Source: Pleurocapsa sp. PCC 7319
Lineage (GTDB): Bacteria; Cyanobacteriota; Cyanobacteriia; Cyanobacteriales; Xenococcaceae
Reading direction: 5' to 3'
Assembly: GCF_000332195.1 (NCBI RefSeq)
Contig: NZ_KB235922.1
Location: 496,001-560,000 of the forward strand
DNA: 64,000 bases
Position numbers and translations under genes: made by a program. The notes below the pieces were generated by a model. It did not search any database and was not told where the DNA came from. It saw only the letters and a program-made list of their open reading frames with translations. Each line of letters starts with the position of its first letter. The first letter of the stretch is position 1. Below are positions 44,449-52,919 of the stretch, in pieces.

Positions 44449-44502
44449 AAAAAAAAAATAAAAAAGATGATGCTAGAAACCATTGCTACTTCTAGCATCA
44501 TC
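44449..44502 (-). terminator. rbc operon terminator
   Basis: On the minus strand, GATGATGCTAGAA pairs perfectly over 13 bp with its complement (44466-44478 with 44490-44502, 11-base loop), followed by a long T run (A run at 44449-44465 on the plus strand). This ends the rbcL-rbcX-rbcS transcript. The insertion sequence begins four bases beyond the T run. Confidence 0.9.
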
Positions 44503-44540
44503 CTCAAAAATATTAATAAAAAGTTAAAGTTACCAAATAA

Positions 44541-44570
44541 CTAAGGTTTAAACTTCGCTTTAAACCTTAG
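44541..44570 (-). other. 3' UTR hairpin of rbcS
   Basis: CTAAGGTTTAAA (44541-44552) pairs perfectly with TTTAAACCTTAG (44559-44570) around a six-base loop. It lies 34 nt after the rbcS stop and before the main terminator, with no T run of its own. It may protect the mRNA 3' end. Confidence 0.7.
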
Positions 44571-44603
44571 TGGCAGTGATGGCTTACGATTACTTAGTAA
44601 GAC

Positions 44604-44939
44604 TTAATAACGATTTTGGTTGGGCTTATAAACAATGAAACTAACTGTTTGACATTGCTTGATGTTGTCGAAACCAACAACACGAATGTAACAATCAGAA
44701 TATTCAGAACGACACTCACGAACTTCGTTCAACACATCTTGAGAACCACGAGCATCGAATAAAGGTAATTTCCATAGAGTCCAGTGGTGAAGATCTGGAG
44801 TAGGATCTTTCTCAAACTCCACACCAGGAATATAGCCTTGGTCGATCATGTGATCGATTTGCTTGGCAATTTGCTGGTCAGTTAAAGGAGGTAAATAAGA
44901 AAGGGTTTCGTAACGACGCTCTTTGGGTAATGTTTTCAT
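44604..44939 (-). CDS. rbcS: Rubisco small subunit, form IB
   Basis: 111 residues: [48 protein letters not shown] and [20 protein letters not shown], all typical of RbcS. Eight small subunits cap the octameric large-subunit core. It is the last gene of rbcL-rbcX-rbcS, 24 nt after rbcX. Two hairpins follow, then the insertion sequence. Confidence 0.97.
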   Translation of the reverse strand: MKTLPKERRYETLSYLPPLTDQQIAKQIDHMIDQGYIPGVEFEKDPTPDLHHWTLWKLPLFDARGSQDVLNEVRECRSEYSDCYIRVVGFDNIKQCQTVSFIVYKPNQNRY

Positions 44940-44963
44940 GGTTTATCTTTGCTTATATTGATT

Positions 44964-45371
44964 TTATTCAGAAGATTCTTCAGTTTCCGATGTCGCTTCT
45001 GATGCATCTGACTCAGATGTTTCGTTAGGCGATCGGGTAAGACGTTCCAAAAGATGGCGACGATGAATCAAATTATCTTGCTTTACGGTCGAAGTGACCA
45101 TCTCAGGGATAAACTCTAAAGTTTGCTCTGCTATATTGTCGCGAACGGTCATTATACGCAGTGCCAGCTCTTTTCCCCTTGGTTCAGACATTATTTCTTC
45201 GATGTAGGCTTCTGCATCTCGCAGTTTCCCTCCTGAAGAATATTGCCTTAACCAAATGGCTTCTCCTGGATTAGTCTCTGCTAGTTGTTCAATAACTAGC
45301 ATTACCGCTTTGTAAGTTAAATAATTTTGGACAACTTTTGCCGTATCTTTTGCAATATCTTTTGGTTGCAT
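44964..45371 (-). CDS. rbcX: Rubisco assembly chaperone RbcX
   Basis: 135 residues, mostly helical. DIAKDTAKVVQNYLTYKAVM, then AEAYIEEIMSEPRGKELALR and VRDNIAEQTLEFIPEM, are diagnostic. The dimer binds the C-terminal EIKFEFD peptide of RbcL and aids L8 core assembly; that peptide ([11 protein letters not shown]) is present in the upstream rbcL. An acidic disordered tail (SEATSETEESSE) follows. It lies between rbcL and rbcS, as in most beta-cyanobacteria. Confidence 0.95.
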   Translation of the reverse strand: MQPKDIAKDTAKVVQNYLTYKAVMLVIEQLAETNPGEAIWLRQYSSGGKLRDAEAYIEEIMSEPRGKELALRIMTVRDNIAEQTLEFIPEMVTSTVKQDNLIHRRHLLERLTRSPNETSESDASEATSETEESSE

Positions 45372-45478
45372 TTAGTTTTATACAGTTAATCTGAGATTAT
45401 TAATTATTGATTATTTTGAATCTTTATTGTCGATCTCAGAATTAACTGTTAGCTGTTCACAAATAACTATTCTCTTGT

Positions 45479-46894
45479 TTAGAGAGTATCTACAGCGTCA
45501 AACTCAAATTTGATTTCTTTCCAAAGTTCACAAGCTGCAGCTAGCTCAGGACTCCAACGACAAGCTTCACGGATAACATCATTACCTTCGCGAGCCAATG
45601 AACGACCTTCATTACGAGCTTGAATACAAGCTTCTAAAGCTACACGGTTAGCAGTTGCACCAGGAGCATTACCCCAAGGGTGTCCTAAAGTACCACCACC
45701 AAACTGTAAACAAGAATCATCACCAAAGATTTCAACTAGTGCTGGCATGTGCCATACGTGGATACCACCAGAAGCGACAGGCATCGTACCAGGCATAGAA
45801 GCCCAATCTTGAGTGAAGAAGTTACCACGAGAGCGATCTTCTTCTACATAGTCTTCACGCATTTGGTCTACAAAACCTAGAGTGATATCTCTTTCACCCT
45901 CTAATTTACCCACAACAGTACCAGAGTGTAGATGATCACCACCAGACATACGAAGACACTTAGCTAGAACCCGGAAGTGAATACCATGATTTCTTTGACG
46001 GTCAATTACAGCGTGCATTGCGCGGTGAATGTGCAACAATACACCATTTGCACGACACCATTTAGCTAAAGTAGTGTTAGCAGTAAAACCACCAGTCAAG
46101 AAGTCATGCATAACGATTGGAGTGCCAATCTCTTTGGCAAAATTAGCACGCTCCATCATTTGCTCACAAGTAGCAGCAGTTACGTTAAGGTAGTGACCTT
46201 TAACTTCATTGGTTTCTGCTTGAGATTTTTCAATTGCTTCTTGCACAAATAAGAAGCGATCGCGCCAGCGCATGAAAGGCTGAGAATTAATGTTTTCGTC
46301 ATCTTTGGTGAAATCTAGACCACCACGTAGACATTCATAAACTGCACGACCATAGTTTTTGGCAGATAGACCTAATTTAGGTTTGATTGTGCAACCTAAT
46401 AAAGGACGACCATACTTGTTTAATAAGTCTCTTTCCACAGTGATACCGTGAGGCGGTCCTTGGAAAGTTTTCATCAAAGCTACAGGAATACGGAGATCCT
46501 CTAGACGTAATGCACGTAAAGCTTTGAAACCAAATACGTTACCTACCAAAGAAGTGAGAATATTGGTTACAGAACCCTCTTCAAACAAATCCATTGGGTA
46601 AGCGACAAAACAGAAATACTGGTTGTCTTCTCCAGGAACAGGTTCAACTTCATAACAACGACCTTTATAACGATCTAGGTCAGTTAAACCATCTGTCCAT
46701 ACTGTTGTCCAAGTACCAGTAGAAGATTCCGCAGCTACCGCAGCTGCACACTCTTCAGCAGGAACACCAGGTTGAGGGGTCATGCGGAAACAAGCCAAAA
46801 GGTCTGTATCCTTGGGGGTGTAGTCTGGAGTGTAATAAGTTAGGCGATAGTCTTGTACACCAGCCTTAAATCCAGCACCTGTCTTAGTTGCCAT
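45479..46894 (-). CDS. rbcL: Rubisco large subunit, form IB
   Basis: 471 residues, full length. The N-terminus [20 protein letters not shown] is of form [12 protein letters not shown] carries the carbamylated Lys197 (Lys201 in spinach numbering) with the Asp/Glu magnesium ligands. [12 protein letters not shown] is flexible loop 6, and [11 protein letters not shown] is the C-terminal RbcX-binding peptide. It fixes CO2 onto ribulose bisphosphate inside the carboxysome. GGAGGAATGACCGAAC precedes the ATG. It leads the operon; the 599-bp upstream region holds candidate NtcA and LysR-type sites. Confidence 0.98.
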   Translation of the reverse strand: MATKTGAGFKAGVQDYRLTYYTPDYTPKDTDLLACFRMTPQPGVPAEECAAAVAAESSTGTWTTVWTDGLTDLDRYKGRCYEVEPVPGEDNQYFCFVAYPMDLFEEGSVTNILTSLVGNVFGFKALRALRLEDLRIPVALMKTFQGPPHGITVERDLLNKYGRPLLGCTIKPKLGLSAKNYGRAVYECLRGGLDFTKDDENINSQPFMRWRDRFLFVQEAIEKSQAETNEVKGHYLNVTAATCEQMMERANFAKEIGTPIVMHDFLTGGFTANTTLAKWCRANGVLLHIHRAMHAVIDRQRNHGIHFRVLAKCLRMSGGDHLHSGTVVGKLEGERDITLGFVDQMREDYVEEDRSRGNFFTQDWASMPGTMPVASGGIHVWHMPALVEIFGDDSCLQFGGGTLGHPWGNAPGATANRVALEACIQARNEGRSLAREGNDVIREACRWSPELAAACELWKEIKFEFDAVDTL

Positions 46895-47493
46895 GTTCGG
46901 TCATTCCTCCATAAATAAAACGCTTAACTTTTACTTTCTTTTAGAGTCACTTAACTTATCAGAACTCTATTACCGTTAAAAAAAAATCAGTAGAAAGATA
47001 TCTCGCGATCCTAAAAAATCGTTGCTTTAAATAGCACAATTAGCTACTTTGTTCGGCAATTTCTTATGTTAATACCATAACATGGATGCTAATTCTTTAT
47101 TAAGTATTTTTTAGTCGGTTTCAATTTGATTATTTTCTAGAATAGATTAACTAAACTAATGGTTATTTAACGTAGTCATAAAAACGGTTAAGAATTATTA
47201 ATATTCTCTTTATTACATTTAGTTTGAAATTTTATTTGCTTAATTAAAAGTTAGGGATTGCCGTAAGTACATCTACTTAAACATCTTTAATTAAGTTCAT
47301 TATTTTAGACTAAAGAGGAGAGTAAACGCTATTAACTGAGAACAATAATCTATTGTAGTAAATAACCACAAAAACAACGAAACCGATACAGCCTCATTAC
47401 TATATCGAAAAGTAAGTAATTACGTTCAAAAATTGTATATGTATTTTGTATTTACATCTAAATAAATACACAAAACTTTAGTATTAATTTAGT
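46895..47493. promoter_or_regulatory. rbcL promoter region (599 bp) with candidate NtcA and LysR-type sites
   Basis: AT-rich spacer between ccmN and rbcL, both on the minus strand. TTATG-N7-CATAA at 47064-47080 fits the T-N11-A inverted repeat bound by LysR-type regulators (RbcR/CmpR), about 170 bp upstream of rbcL. GTA-N8-TAC at 47263-47276 fits the NtcA consensus. NtcA is known to bind upstream of rbcL in Anabaena. Both are short motifs and could be chance. No gene or terminator for the ccm operon was recognised. Confidence 0.5.
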
Positions 47494-48174
47494 CTACTCT
47501 AATGATTTTTTATGGTGGGAATTTAAATCTTTATTGTGAGGAAATAAAGTAACCAATAGTTCGTTGATATAAACCTGTCCAACCACTGGGACTTTTTCTT
47601 TTTGAACCATAGGTTCAACTTTTTCTACTTGGGGAATTGAAGATGAGTTTGGTTCTTGATTAGAATCTGATGCCACAGTTTGATGAGGTTGTTTGGCAGA
47701 ACGATTATTAGAGTTACTAGTTCTTCGGGGATCTTGGTCAGCGTTATTTGGCTTGGGAGCTGAGTAGTCATTAACCTTAGTAGTCTTGGGCGTTTCATCT
47801 AAATTTACTTGACGAGAAATATCACCAATAATTGAACCTGGTTCAATTACAGTCATTGCCGTCACAGTAGCTTGAAAAATTGTGGTTGAAGTACCAACAC
47901 AAGCATTGCTACCAATCTTGCAGTTACCAACGATTAGAACTCCAGAGCCCAAAATAGCTCCACTATCTATTTCGACTGAACCCTGACAGGCATTAATAAT
48001 TACTCCCATACCAATACAGACATCAGCACAAATAACAATACGGCAATTGGGAGCTGCTTGTAAGATAACTCCAGGCGCTAAAGATGCCGTAGGATGAAGC
48101 TCGACATCACCACTAATCCGTATGTCATTATTCAAAATAGGTTGCGGTGGTGGTAAGTAAATCATTGGGGACAA
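47494..48174 (-). CDS. ccmN: carboxysome assembly protein CcmN
   Basis: 226 residues. Residues ~20-120 are left-handed beta-helix hexapeptide repeats (ASLAPGVILQAAPNCRIVIC, then IDSGAILGSGVLIVGNCKIG). A disordered Pro/Ser/Asn linker (~125-195) leads to an amphipathic encapsulation peptide (GQVYINELLVTLFPHNK, ~199-215) that docks onto the CcmK shell. CcmN bridges the CcmM-Rubisco core to the shell. It is the last gene of the ccmKKKLMN operon, 113 bp after ccmM. No ccmO follows. Confidence 0.93.
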   Translation of the reverse strand: MSPMIYLPPPQPILNNDIRISGDVELHPTASLAPGVILQAAPNCRIVICADVCIGMGVIINACQGSVEIDSGAILGSGVLIVGNCKIGSNACVGTSTTIFQATVTAMTVIEPGSIIGDISRQVNLDETPKTTKVNDYSAPKPNNADQDPRRTSNSNNRSAKQPHQTVASDSNQEPNSSSIPQVEKVEPMVQKEKVPVVGQVYINELLVTLFPHNKDLNSHHKKSLE

Positions 48175-48287
48175 TATTTTAATGATTGACGCGGGAACAG
48201 TTGCTTTAGCAATATTGACAACTACTTACAAAATAAACAACTGCTCCTTTGTCCTGTAAAAGAGAAACGCAACCTTTCAAGTGCTAT

Positions 48288-50345
48288 TTATGGTCGTTGA
48301 ATAATGGTTTCAGCCACTCTTCTTTTATTTTTGGGGTCTATTCCCAATACACGAACATATTCACCCGAGTGTTCAGATAAATAAACCTTTAGAGAAGCAA
48401 CCACGTCTAGCTCATGGCGACTGTCAATAGGAGGGCAGCTTTTCCAAGATTTAGTTTTAAAACGCCGTTTATCAGCGTGTTCTACACCAATTTTATAGCC
48501 AGCAGCCAGCAAAGAACGAATTTCCTGTACTGATTCATTACTCAACTGACGCTGACTAAAGTCGTTATAGTGAGCTGGCTGATTATTGTGCTTATCGCTA
48601 CTAGTGTAATCGGCTACAAAGTAGCTGCGATCTTTGCCATTACCATTAGCTTTGGGATTGTCATTAGGTCTTTGGATAATAGTTTCGGCAACTCTACGTC
48701 TAGCTTGAGAATCGATACCTAACATCCGAACATATTCACCTTTATGTTCTGCTAAACAATCTTCTAAAGCAGCAACTACTTCTGATTCTCGGCTACTATC
48801 AATGGGAGAACAGGTTTTCCAAGATTTAGTTTTAAAGCGTCGTTTATCTGCATGTTCTGAGCCAATTTGATAACCAGCAGCCAATAAAGAGCGAACTTGT
48901 TGAACTACTTCTGAATCTAAACTACCGCTACCACCGTTACTGCTGTAACTAGCTCTACCACCATTACCATTACTATAGTTAGAACCTGAATAACTTCTAG
49001 AAGACTGTACGGGAGCTTGTCCCGGACGCTGAACAATTATTTCAGCCATTCTTCTTTTGGCATTATTATCAGCACCAACAACGCGAACATATTCATTAGG
49101 ATATTCGGCCATAGCTTGCTCAATGGCGCTAAATACCTTATTGCTACCGCCCTCAACTTGTCCAACTGTCAACCAGGATTTGGTTTTGAAGCGACGCTTA
49201 CTCGCGCGTTCGATACCAATGCTACAGCCTTGATTAATTAAGCTATCGATCTGCTGTGCAACATCACCACCTAAATTGCCGCTAGTACTCGTGCTATAGC
49301 CAGAGCGATTTCTACCACCGCGATTTCTGCCCCTATTATGGGTGGCAATAGTTTTGACTGTTCCCTCTCCTGGGCTATCTTCAGGACGTTGGACAATCAT
49401 CTCCACCACTCTTCTTCTGACTTTGGGATCTACCCCAATGAGCCTAACGTACTCTCCTTGGTACTCTCGAAGCACAGATTCTAACTCACTCACTACATGA
49501 TTTTCATTACGACTTTCGATTCGCTCGCCAGTGAGCCAGGATTTAGTTTTAAAACGGCGTTTATTAGCGTGTTCAGTGCTGATAATACAGCCTTGCGCCA
49601 ATAGCGATCGCACTTGGGTCCTAATATCTGAACTTAAACTCATATTCCCTACTGAATTTTTATAATCATTCTCATTTCTGACATCGGAAATTAGACTTGC
49701 GTCTGCTTTATTTCGTTCGCGAGCGTTGTAAGCCTGGGGATTAACACAGGCATTATCATCGGCACAACGATAACCAGCCAAAAGAGCCTCGTTAATTTCA
49801 ACAACGTGGTGAGCAAAAGAGCGATCGCTATCAATAACATTTGGTAAGCGTTCGGCTTGCTGCTGATTGACAATTACTGCCCCCGAAGGAACATACTTGC
49901 CTGGTGGAATTTCCACATCCTGAATTAGAGCATGCATCATTACAATGCAACCATCTCCAACTTTGGCATTAAATACCGTGGAGCGAAAACCAATAAAGCA
50001 TTCATCTCCAATGTAGGCTGGACCATGAATTAGTGCCATATGGGTAATACAAGTATTACTGCCAATCCAGACAGAATACTCCTTACCATCGTCACCAACT
50101 ACCCGACCCTTCTCCAAACCATGGATAACAACACCATCTTGGATATTGCTACTTTCGCCAATATAAAAAGGTGTTCCCTCATCGGCTCTGATGGAACTGC
50201 CTGGAGCCACAAAAACGTTGGCTCCGACCCTAACGTCTCCAATCAATCTGGAAAAGGAATGAACGTATGCACTTTCATCTACTTGTGGTGTTGCTGAATC
50301 ACTCGACCATGGAGTCGGGGGAGCCGCTTTAGTGCGGACTGCCAT
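48288..50345 (-). CDS. ccmM: carboxysome core scaffold and gamma-carbonic anhydrase-like CcmM
   Basis: 685 residues. Residues 1-210 are a gamma-carbonic anhydrase beta-helix with His75, His102 and His107 as zinc ligands and a Cys194/Cys200 pair, matching the active CcmM of Thermosynechococcus at the same positions. Four Rubisco small-subunit-like modules follow (~237-321, 358-441, 476-560, 600-685), each with RRFKTKSW and ending in a VQRP/IQRP motif, joined by Gly/Ser/Asn linkers. The modules bind Rubisco into the carboxysome core; a shorter CcmM35-like form may start internally. The third module has Cys512/Cys530 spaced like the redox pair described in Synechococcus. Four modules is at the upper end of the usual three to five. 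Confidence 0.96.
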   Translation of the reverse strand: MAVRTKAAPPTPWSSDSATPQVDESAYVHSFSRLIGDVRVGANVFVAPGSSIRADEGTPFYIGESSNIQDGVVIHGLEKGRVVGDDGKEYSVWIGSNTCITHMALIHGPAYIGDECFIGFRSTVFNAKVGDGCIVMMHALIQDVEIPPGKYVPSGAVIVNQQQAERLPNVIDSDRSFAHHVVEINEALLAGYRCADDNACVNPQAYNARERNKADASLISDVRNENDYKNSVGNMSLSSDIRTQVRSLLAQGCIISTEHANKRRFKTKSWLTGERIESRNENHVVSELESVLREYQGEYVRLIGVDPKVRRRVVEMIVQRPEDSPGEGTVKTIATHNRGRNRGGRNRSGYSTSTSGNLGGDVAQQIDSLINQGCSIGIERASKRRFKTKSWLTVGQVEGGSNKVFSAIEQAMAEYPNEYVRVVGADNNAKRRMAEIIVQRPGQAPVQSSRSYSGSNYSNGNGGRASYSSNGGSGSLDSEVVQQVRSLLAAGYQIGSEHADKRRFKTKSWKTCSPIDSSRESEVVAALEDCLAEHKGEYVRMLGIDSQARRRVAETIIQRPNDNPKANGNGKDRSYFVADYTSSDKHNNQPAHYNDFSQRQLSNESVQEIRSLLAAGYKIGVEHADKRRFKTKSWKSCPPIDSRHELDVVASLKVYLSEHSGEYVRVLGIDPKNKRRVAETIIQRP

Positions 50346-50453
50346 TGTCTCAATTCCTCCTAAATTAACTCAACCATCTTGTTTATTAATTCAACTAAGC
50401 TACATTTTTGGCCATTAATGATAAATGTCAATGATACTTTTGCTGATTAAGCC

Positions 50454-50762
50454 CTAAGACAAACGTTCTGCCTCTTTTTTACTGTAGAGTGCGTTGCGGT
50501 CCACGTTGACCGTATCAATAATGCCCACGATTGTGGCATCTAGAGGTTTAGATTCTTGACCAGCCTCAATACGAGCCGCACTACCTCGACTAACCAAGAC
50601 CCACTCATTAACACCAGCACCAATCAAGTCTCCTGCTACTTCATATTTAGATAAAAGTTGTCCCTGTTCATCTATATATTGAACTAGAAGTAACTTAATC
50701 CCTCTCATACTAGGGACTTTGTGAGTGCTAACAACTGTACCGCGAACTTGGGCTATTTGCAT
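50454..50762 (-). CDS. ccmL: carboxysome vertex protein CcmL
   Basis: 102 residues of the EutN/CcmL family: MQIAQVRGTVVSTHKVPSMR, then AGDLIGAGVNEWVLVSRGSA and VGIIDTVNV. Pentamers close the twelve vertices of the icosahedral shell. It starts 20 nt after the third ccmK and is followed 108 bp later by ccmM. Confidence 0.96.
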   Translation of the reverse strand: MQIAQVRGTVVSTHKVPSMRGIKLLLVQYIDEQGQLLSKYEVAGDLIGAGVNEWVLVSRGSAARIEAGQESKPLDATIVGIIDTVNVDRNALYSKKEAERLS

Positions 50763-50782
50763 GCCTTGCTGCTCAAATTAAC

Positions 50783-51121
50783 TTATGGTCTTCTCAGAGG
50801 ACGAGGATTTACGCTTTCACGAAACTGCTCGACAGCTTCGGTATAACGAATGGGTAAGACGTATTCAAGATTTTCATGAGGACGAGCGATAATGTGAGTC
50901 GAAAGGACTTGTCCTCCATTTACTCGGCTTACATTTTCTGTGCCCGCAGCAACAGAAGCTTGTACTTCGGATACATCACCACGGACAATTACAGTCACGC
51001 GTCCTGTACCAATTTTTTCGTATCCTACTAGGGTAACCCGGGCGGCTTTTACCATGGCATCTGCCGCTTCTACTACCGCAGGAAAGCCTAGCGTTTCAAT
51101 CATTCCAACTGCAATTGACAT
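50783..51121 (-). CDS. ccmK1: carboxysome shell protein CcmK1-like
   Basis: 112 residues, BMC domain. The pore loop reads YEKIGTGR. The C-terminus is extended ([14 protein letters not shown]), a feature of CcmK1 compared with the 103-residue CcmK2. Hexamers tile the shell facets; the KIGTG pore passes bicarbonate and sugar phosphates. It is the third ccmK in the operon. The first 120 nt differ from the middle copy at only 5 positions by my count, whereas the 3' part is much more diverged. Confidence 0.93.
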   Translation of the reverse strand: MSIAVGMIETLGFPAVVEAADAMVKAARVTLVGYEKIGTGRVTVIVRGDVSEVQASVAAGTENVSRVNGGQVLSTHIIARPHENLEYVLPIRYTEAVEQFRESVNPRPLRRP

Positions 51122-51229
51122 ATTTTTACTCCTGAATTATCTTAAGTGGGAAATATTGCCTGATTTAGTTACTTCCCTAGTTAAACTTTTAGCTCAACCA
51201 GTTTCAAGTTCTCGCTTAAATACTACTTA

Positions 51230-51541
51230 TTAATAGGTACGAAACTGTTCTACTTCTTCGGTGTAGCGAATTGGCAGTACATATTCGAGGTTCTCATGGG
51301 GACGAGCAATGATGTGAGTCGAAAGAACCTGACCGCCGTTTACTCTAGTCACGTTTTCTGTCCCCGCAGCTACGGAAGCCTGCACCTCAGATACGTCACC
51401 ACGGACAATTACAGTTACACGACCTGTACCAATTTTTTCGTATCCCACTAGGGTAACCCGGGCGGCTTTTACCATGGCATCTGCTGCTTCTACTACCGCA
51501 GGAAATCCTAGCGTTTCAATCATTCCGACTGCAATTGACAT
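51230..51541 (-). CDS. ccmK: third carboxysome CcmK, a mosaic of its neighbours
   Basis: 103 residues, BMC domain with the KIGTG pore loop. The 5' 120 nt differ from ccmK1 at 5 positions; the 3' 88 nt differ from the first copy (ccmK2-like) at about 6 but from ccmK1 at about 19. Amino acids follow suit: AADAM and GTEN are shared with ccmK1, and the EEVEQFRTY ending is ccmK2-like. The breakpoint lies near codons 72-75. This is the product expected from unequal crossing-over between tandem ccmK2 and ccmK1. The flanking spacers are 106 and 108 bp. The gene is intact. Confidence 0.93.
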   Translation of the reverse strand: MSIAVGMIETLGFPAVVEAADAMVKAARVTLVGYEKIGTGRVTVIVRGDVSEVQASVAAGTENVTRVNGGQVLSTHIIARPHENLEYVLPIRYTEEVEQFRTY

Positions 51542-51647
51542 ATTTTTACTCCTTATTTATAAATAGCGATCGCCAATTAGGTTTAATTAATTAACTGTTG
51601 TTTGATTTTGAGACTGAAATGAAATTATATTTTTTACTCAGGAATCA

Positions 51648-51959
51648 CTAATAGGAGCGAAACTGTTCTACTTCTTCGGTGTAGCGAATCGGTAGCACAT
51701 ATTCTAAGTTCTCATGGGGGCGAGCAATGATGTGAGTCGAAAGAACCTCTCCACCGTTTACTCGATTAGCAGAATCAACTCCAGCAGCAACTGAAGCCTG
51801 AACTTCAGATACATCACCACGCACAATTACCGTAACGCGACCAGTACCGATTTTCTCGTATCCTACAAGAGTGACCCGAGCTGCTTTGACCATTGAGTCT
51901 GCTGCCTCTACTACTGCGGGAAAACCCAAAGTTTCGATCATTCCTACTGCGATAGGCAT
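51648..51959 (-). CDS. ccmK2: carboxysome shell protein CcmK2-like
   Basis: 103 residues, single BMC domain: [20 protein letters not shown], pore loop [28 protein letters not shown] and an EEVEQFRSY end. Length and sequence fit CcmK2, the major facet hexamer. It is the first gene of the ccm operon. Upstream lies a ~960-bp regulatory region shared with the divergent ndhF3 operon. Confidence 0.95.
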   Translation of the reverse strand: MPIAVGMIETLGFPAVVEAADSMVKAARVTLVGYEKIGTGRVTVIVRGDVSEVQASVAAGVDSANRVNGGEVLSTHIIARPHENLEYVLPIRYTEEVEQFRSY

Positions 51960-52919
51960 TTTTTATCCTTTCCTCTTCAAACCGAATATTAATAATTATG
52001 AGTAGCCCAGCTATGTCTGGCAAAAAGCCTCAACTTAGCTACTAATTGTGTTGTTCCACTCCTAGATGTGGTTACCCAACCCATCTTTTCAGACTCATCA
52101 TATTATGAGTTCTATTATTTTCACCAAGATTATCAATTGTGGCAGCTTACCTTGCCCTGACAAAATACTTTAGTCAAAACAATCTGGTATTGGCTAATTT
52201 ACCACCTATGATCAAGCATAAATAACCTTGACTCCTTTGACAACATAAAACATGATTATATTTTTTAATTTGATTGTTAATAAGAATTAATACTTGTTGT
52301 CTAAACAACAGTTTCTTATCCAGCTCAAATCATGATAACTAGCATTAAATATACTTTTTATAATTTATTTATAATAATTACTATTTCTGGTTAAGTAGAG
52401 TTCCTAAATAATTTTCTGCAACATAATTTTGACTTAACTTGCTTGAGACGTAGACTCTTACAACCCTAACTAAGCATGGATTGTAAACTTTTAAGGTTTT
52501 TATTTAATAGCCACCTCAAGCATATTGTTTCAAAATACAAAAATACTTCTAGTCGGACTGAGATTTTACTTGACAAATCTAACAAAAGCCCAATTTACTG
52601 ATAACTAATTGGTATAAATACTCAAAAAAGCTATAGTATAGCGGCACTAGTAAAACGATCAAGAATAAATATATCCATCAAAACTTGAAGATAATCTGCA
52701 ACCATAATAGTTGATTAAAGGGTTTTTGTGCTCAACTAGTGACCAGATCTTTAAATTTTAAAATAGTCAAATTTAAATGATATTTAAGAGCAGAATAGCT
52801 GTTAGAATAAGGTTTTAAGAAAATATAGTAAATCACAGCTTAGTTAAGACTAAGAAGACTAGCTAACTTAATATTTGATCACTATAAATTTTGGTGTTGT
52901 AAGTTACCCAACAGTTTTG
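51960..52919. promoter_or_regulatory. 960-bp divergent control region between the ccm and NDH-1MS operons
   Basis: No gene is seen. Inverted repeats noticed: ACTCAT/ATGAGT (52093-52098, 52105-52110), TTAAT-AAGA-ATTAA (52277-52290), TGTTG/CAACA (near 52294-52309) and the near-palindrome TCAAATTTAAATGA (52767-52780), about 140 bp before ndhF3. The described NdhR/CcmR site TCAATG-N10-ATCAAT was not found. The length and AT content fit a region controlled by LysR-type regulators. Confidence 0.5.

Noticed and set aside
50940-51233. Plus-strand 97-codon frame across ccmK1 and the spacer
   Set aside because: Antisense of the ccmK coding region; no independent support.
52875-52919. TTG start for ndhF3 adding 15 residues
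   Set aside because: The ATG at 52920 gives the normal NdhF3 N-terminus; the extra residues have no counterpart that I know of.
51960-52919. NdhR/CcmR binding site TCAATG-N10-ATCAAT
   Set aside because: I scanned the divergent region and found ATCAAT words but none with the partner half at the right distance.
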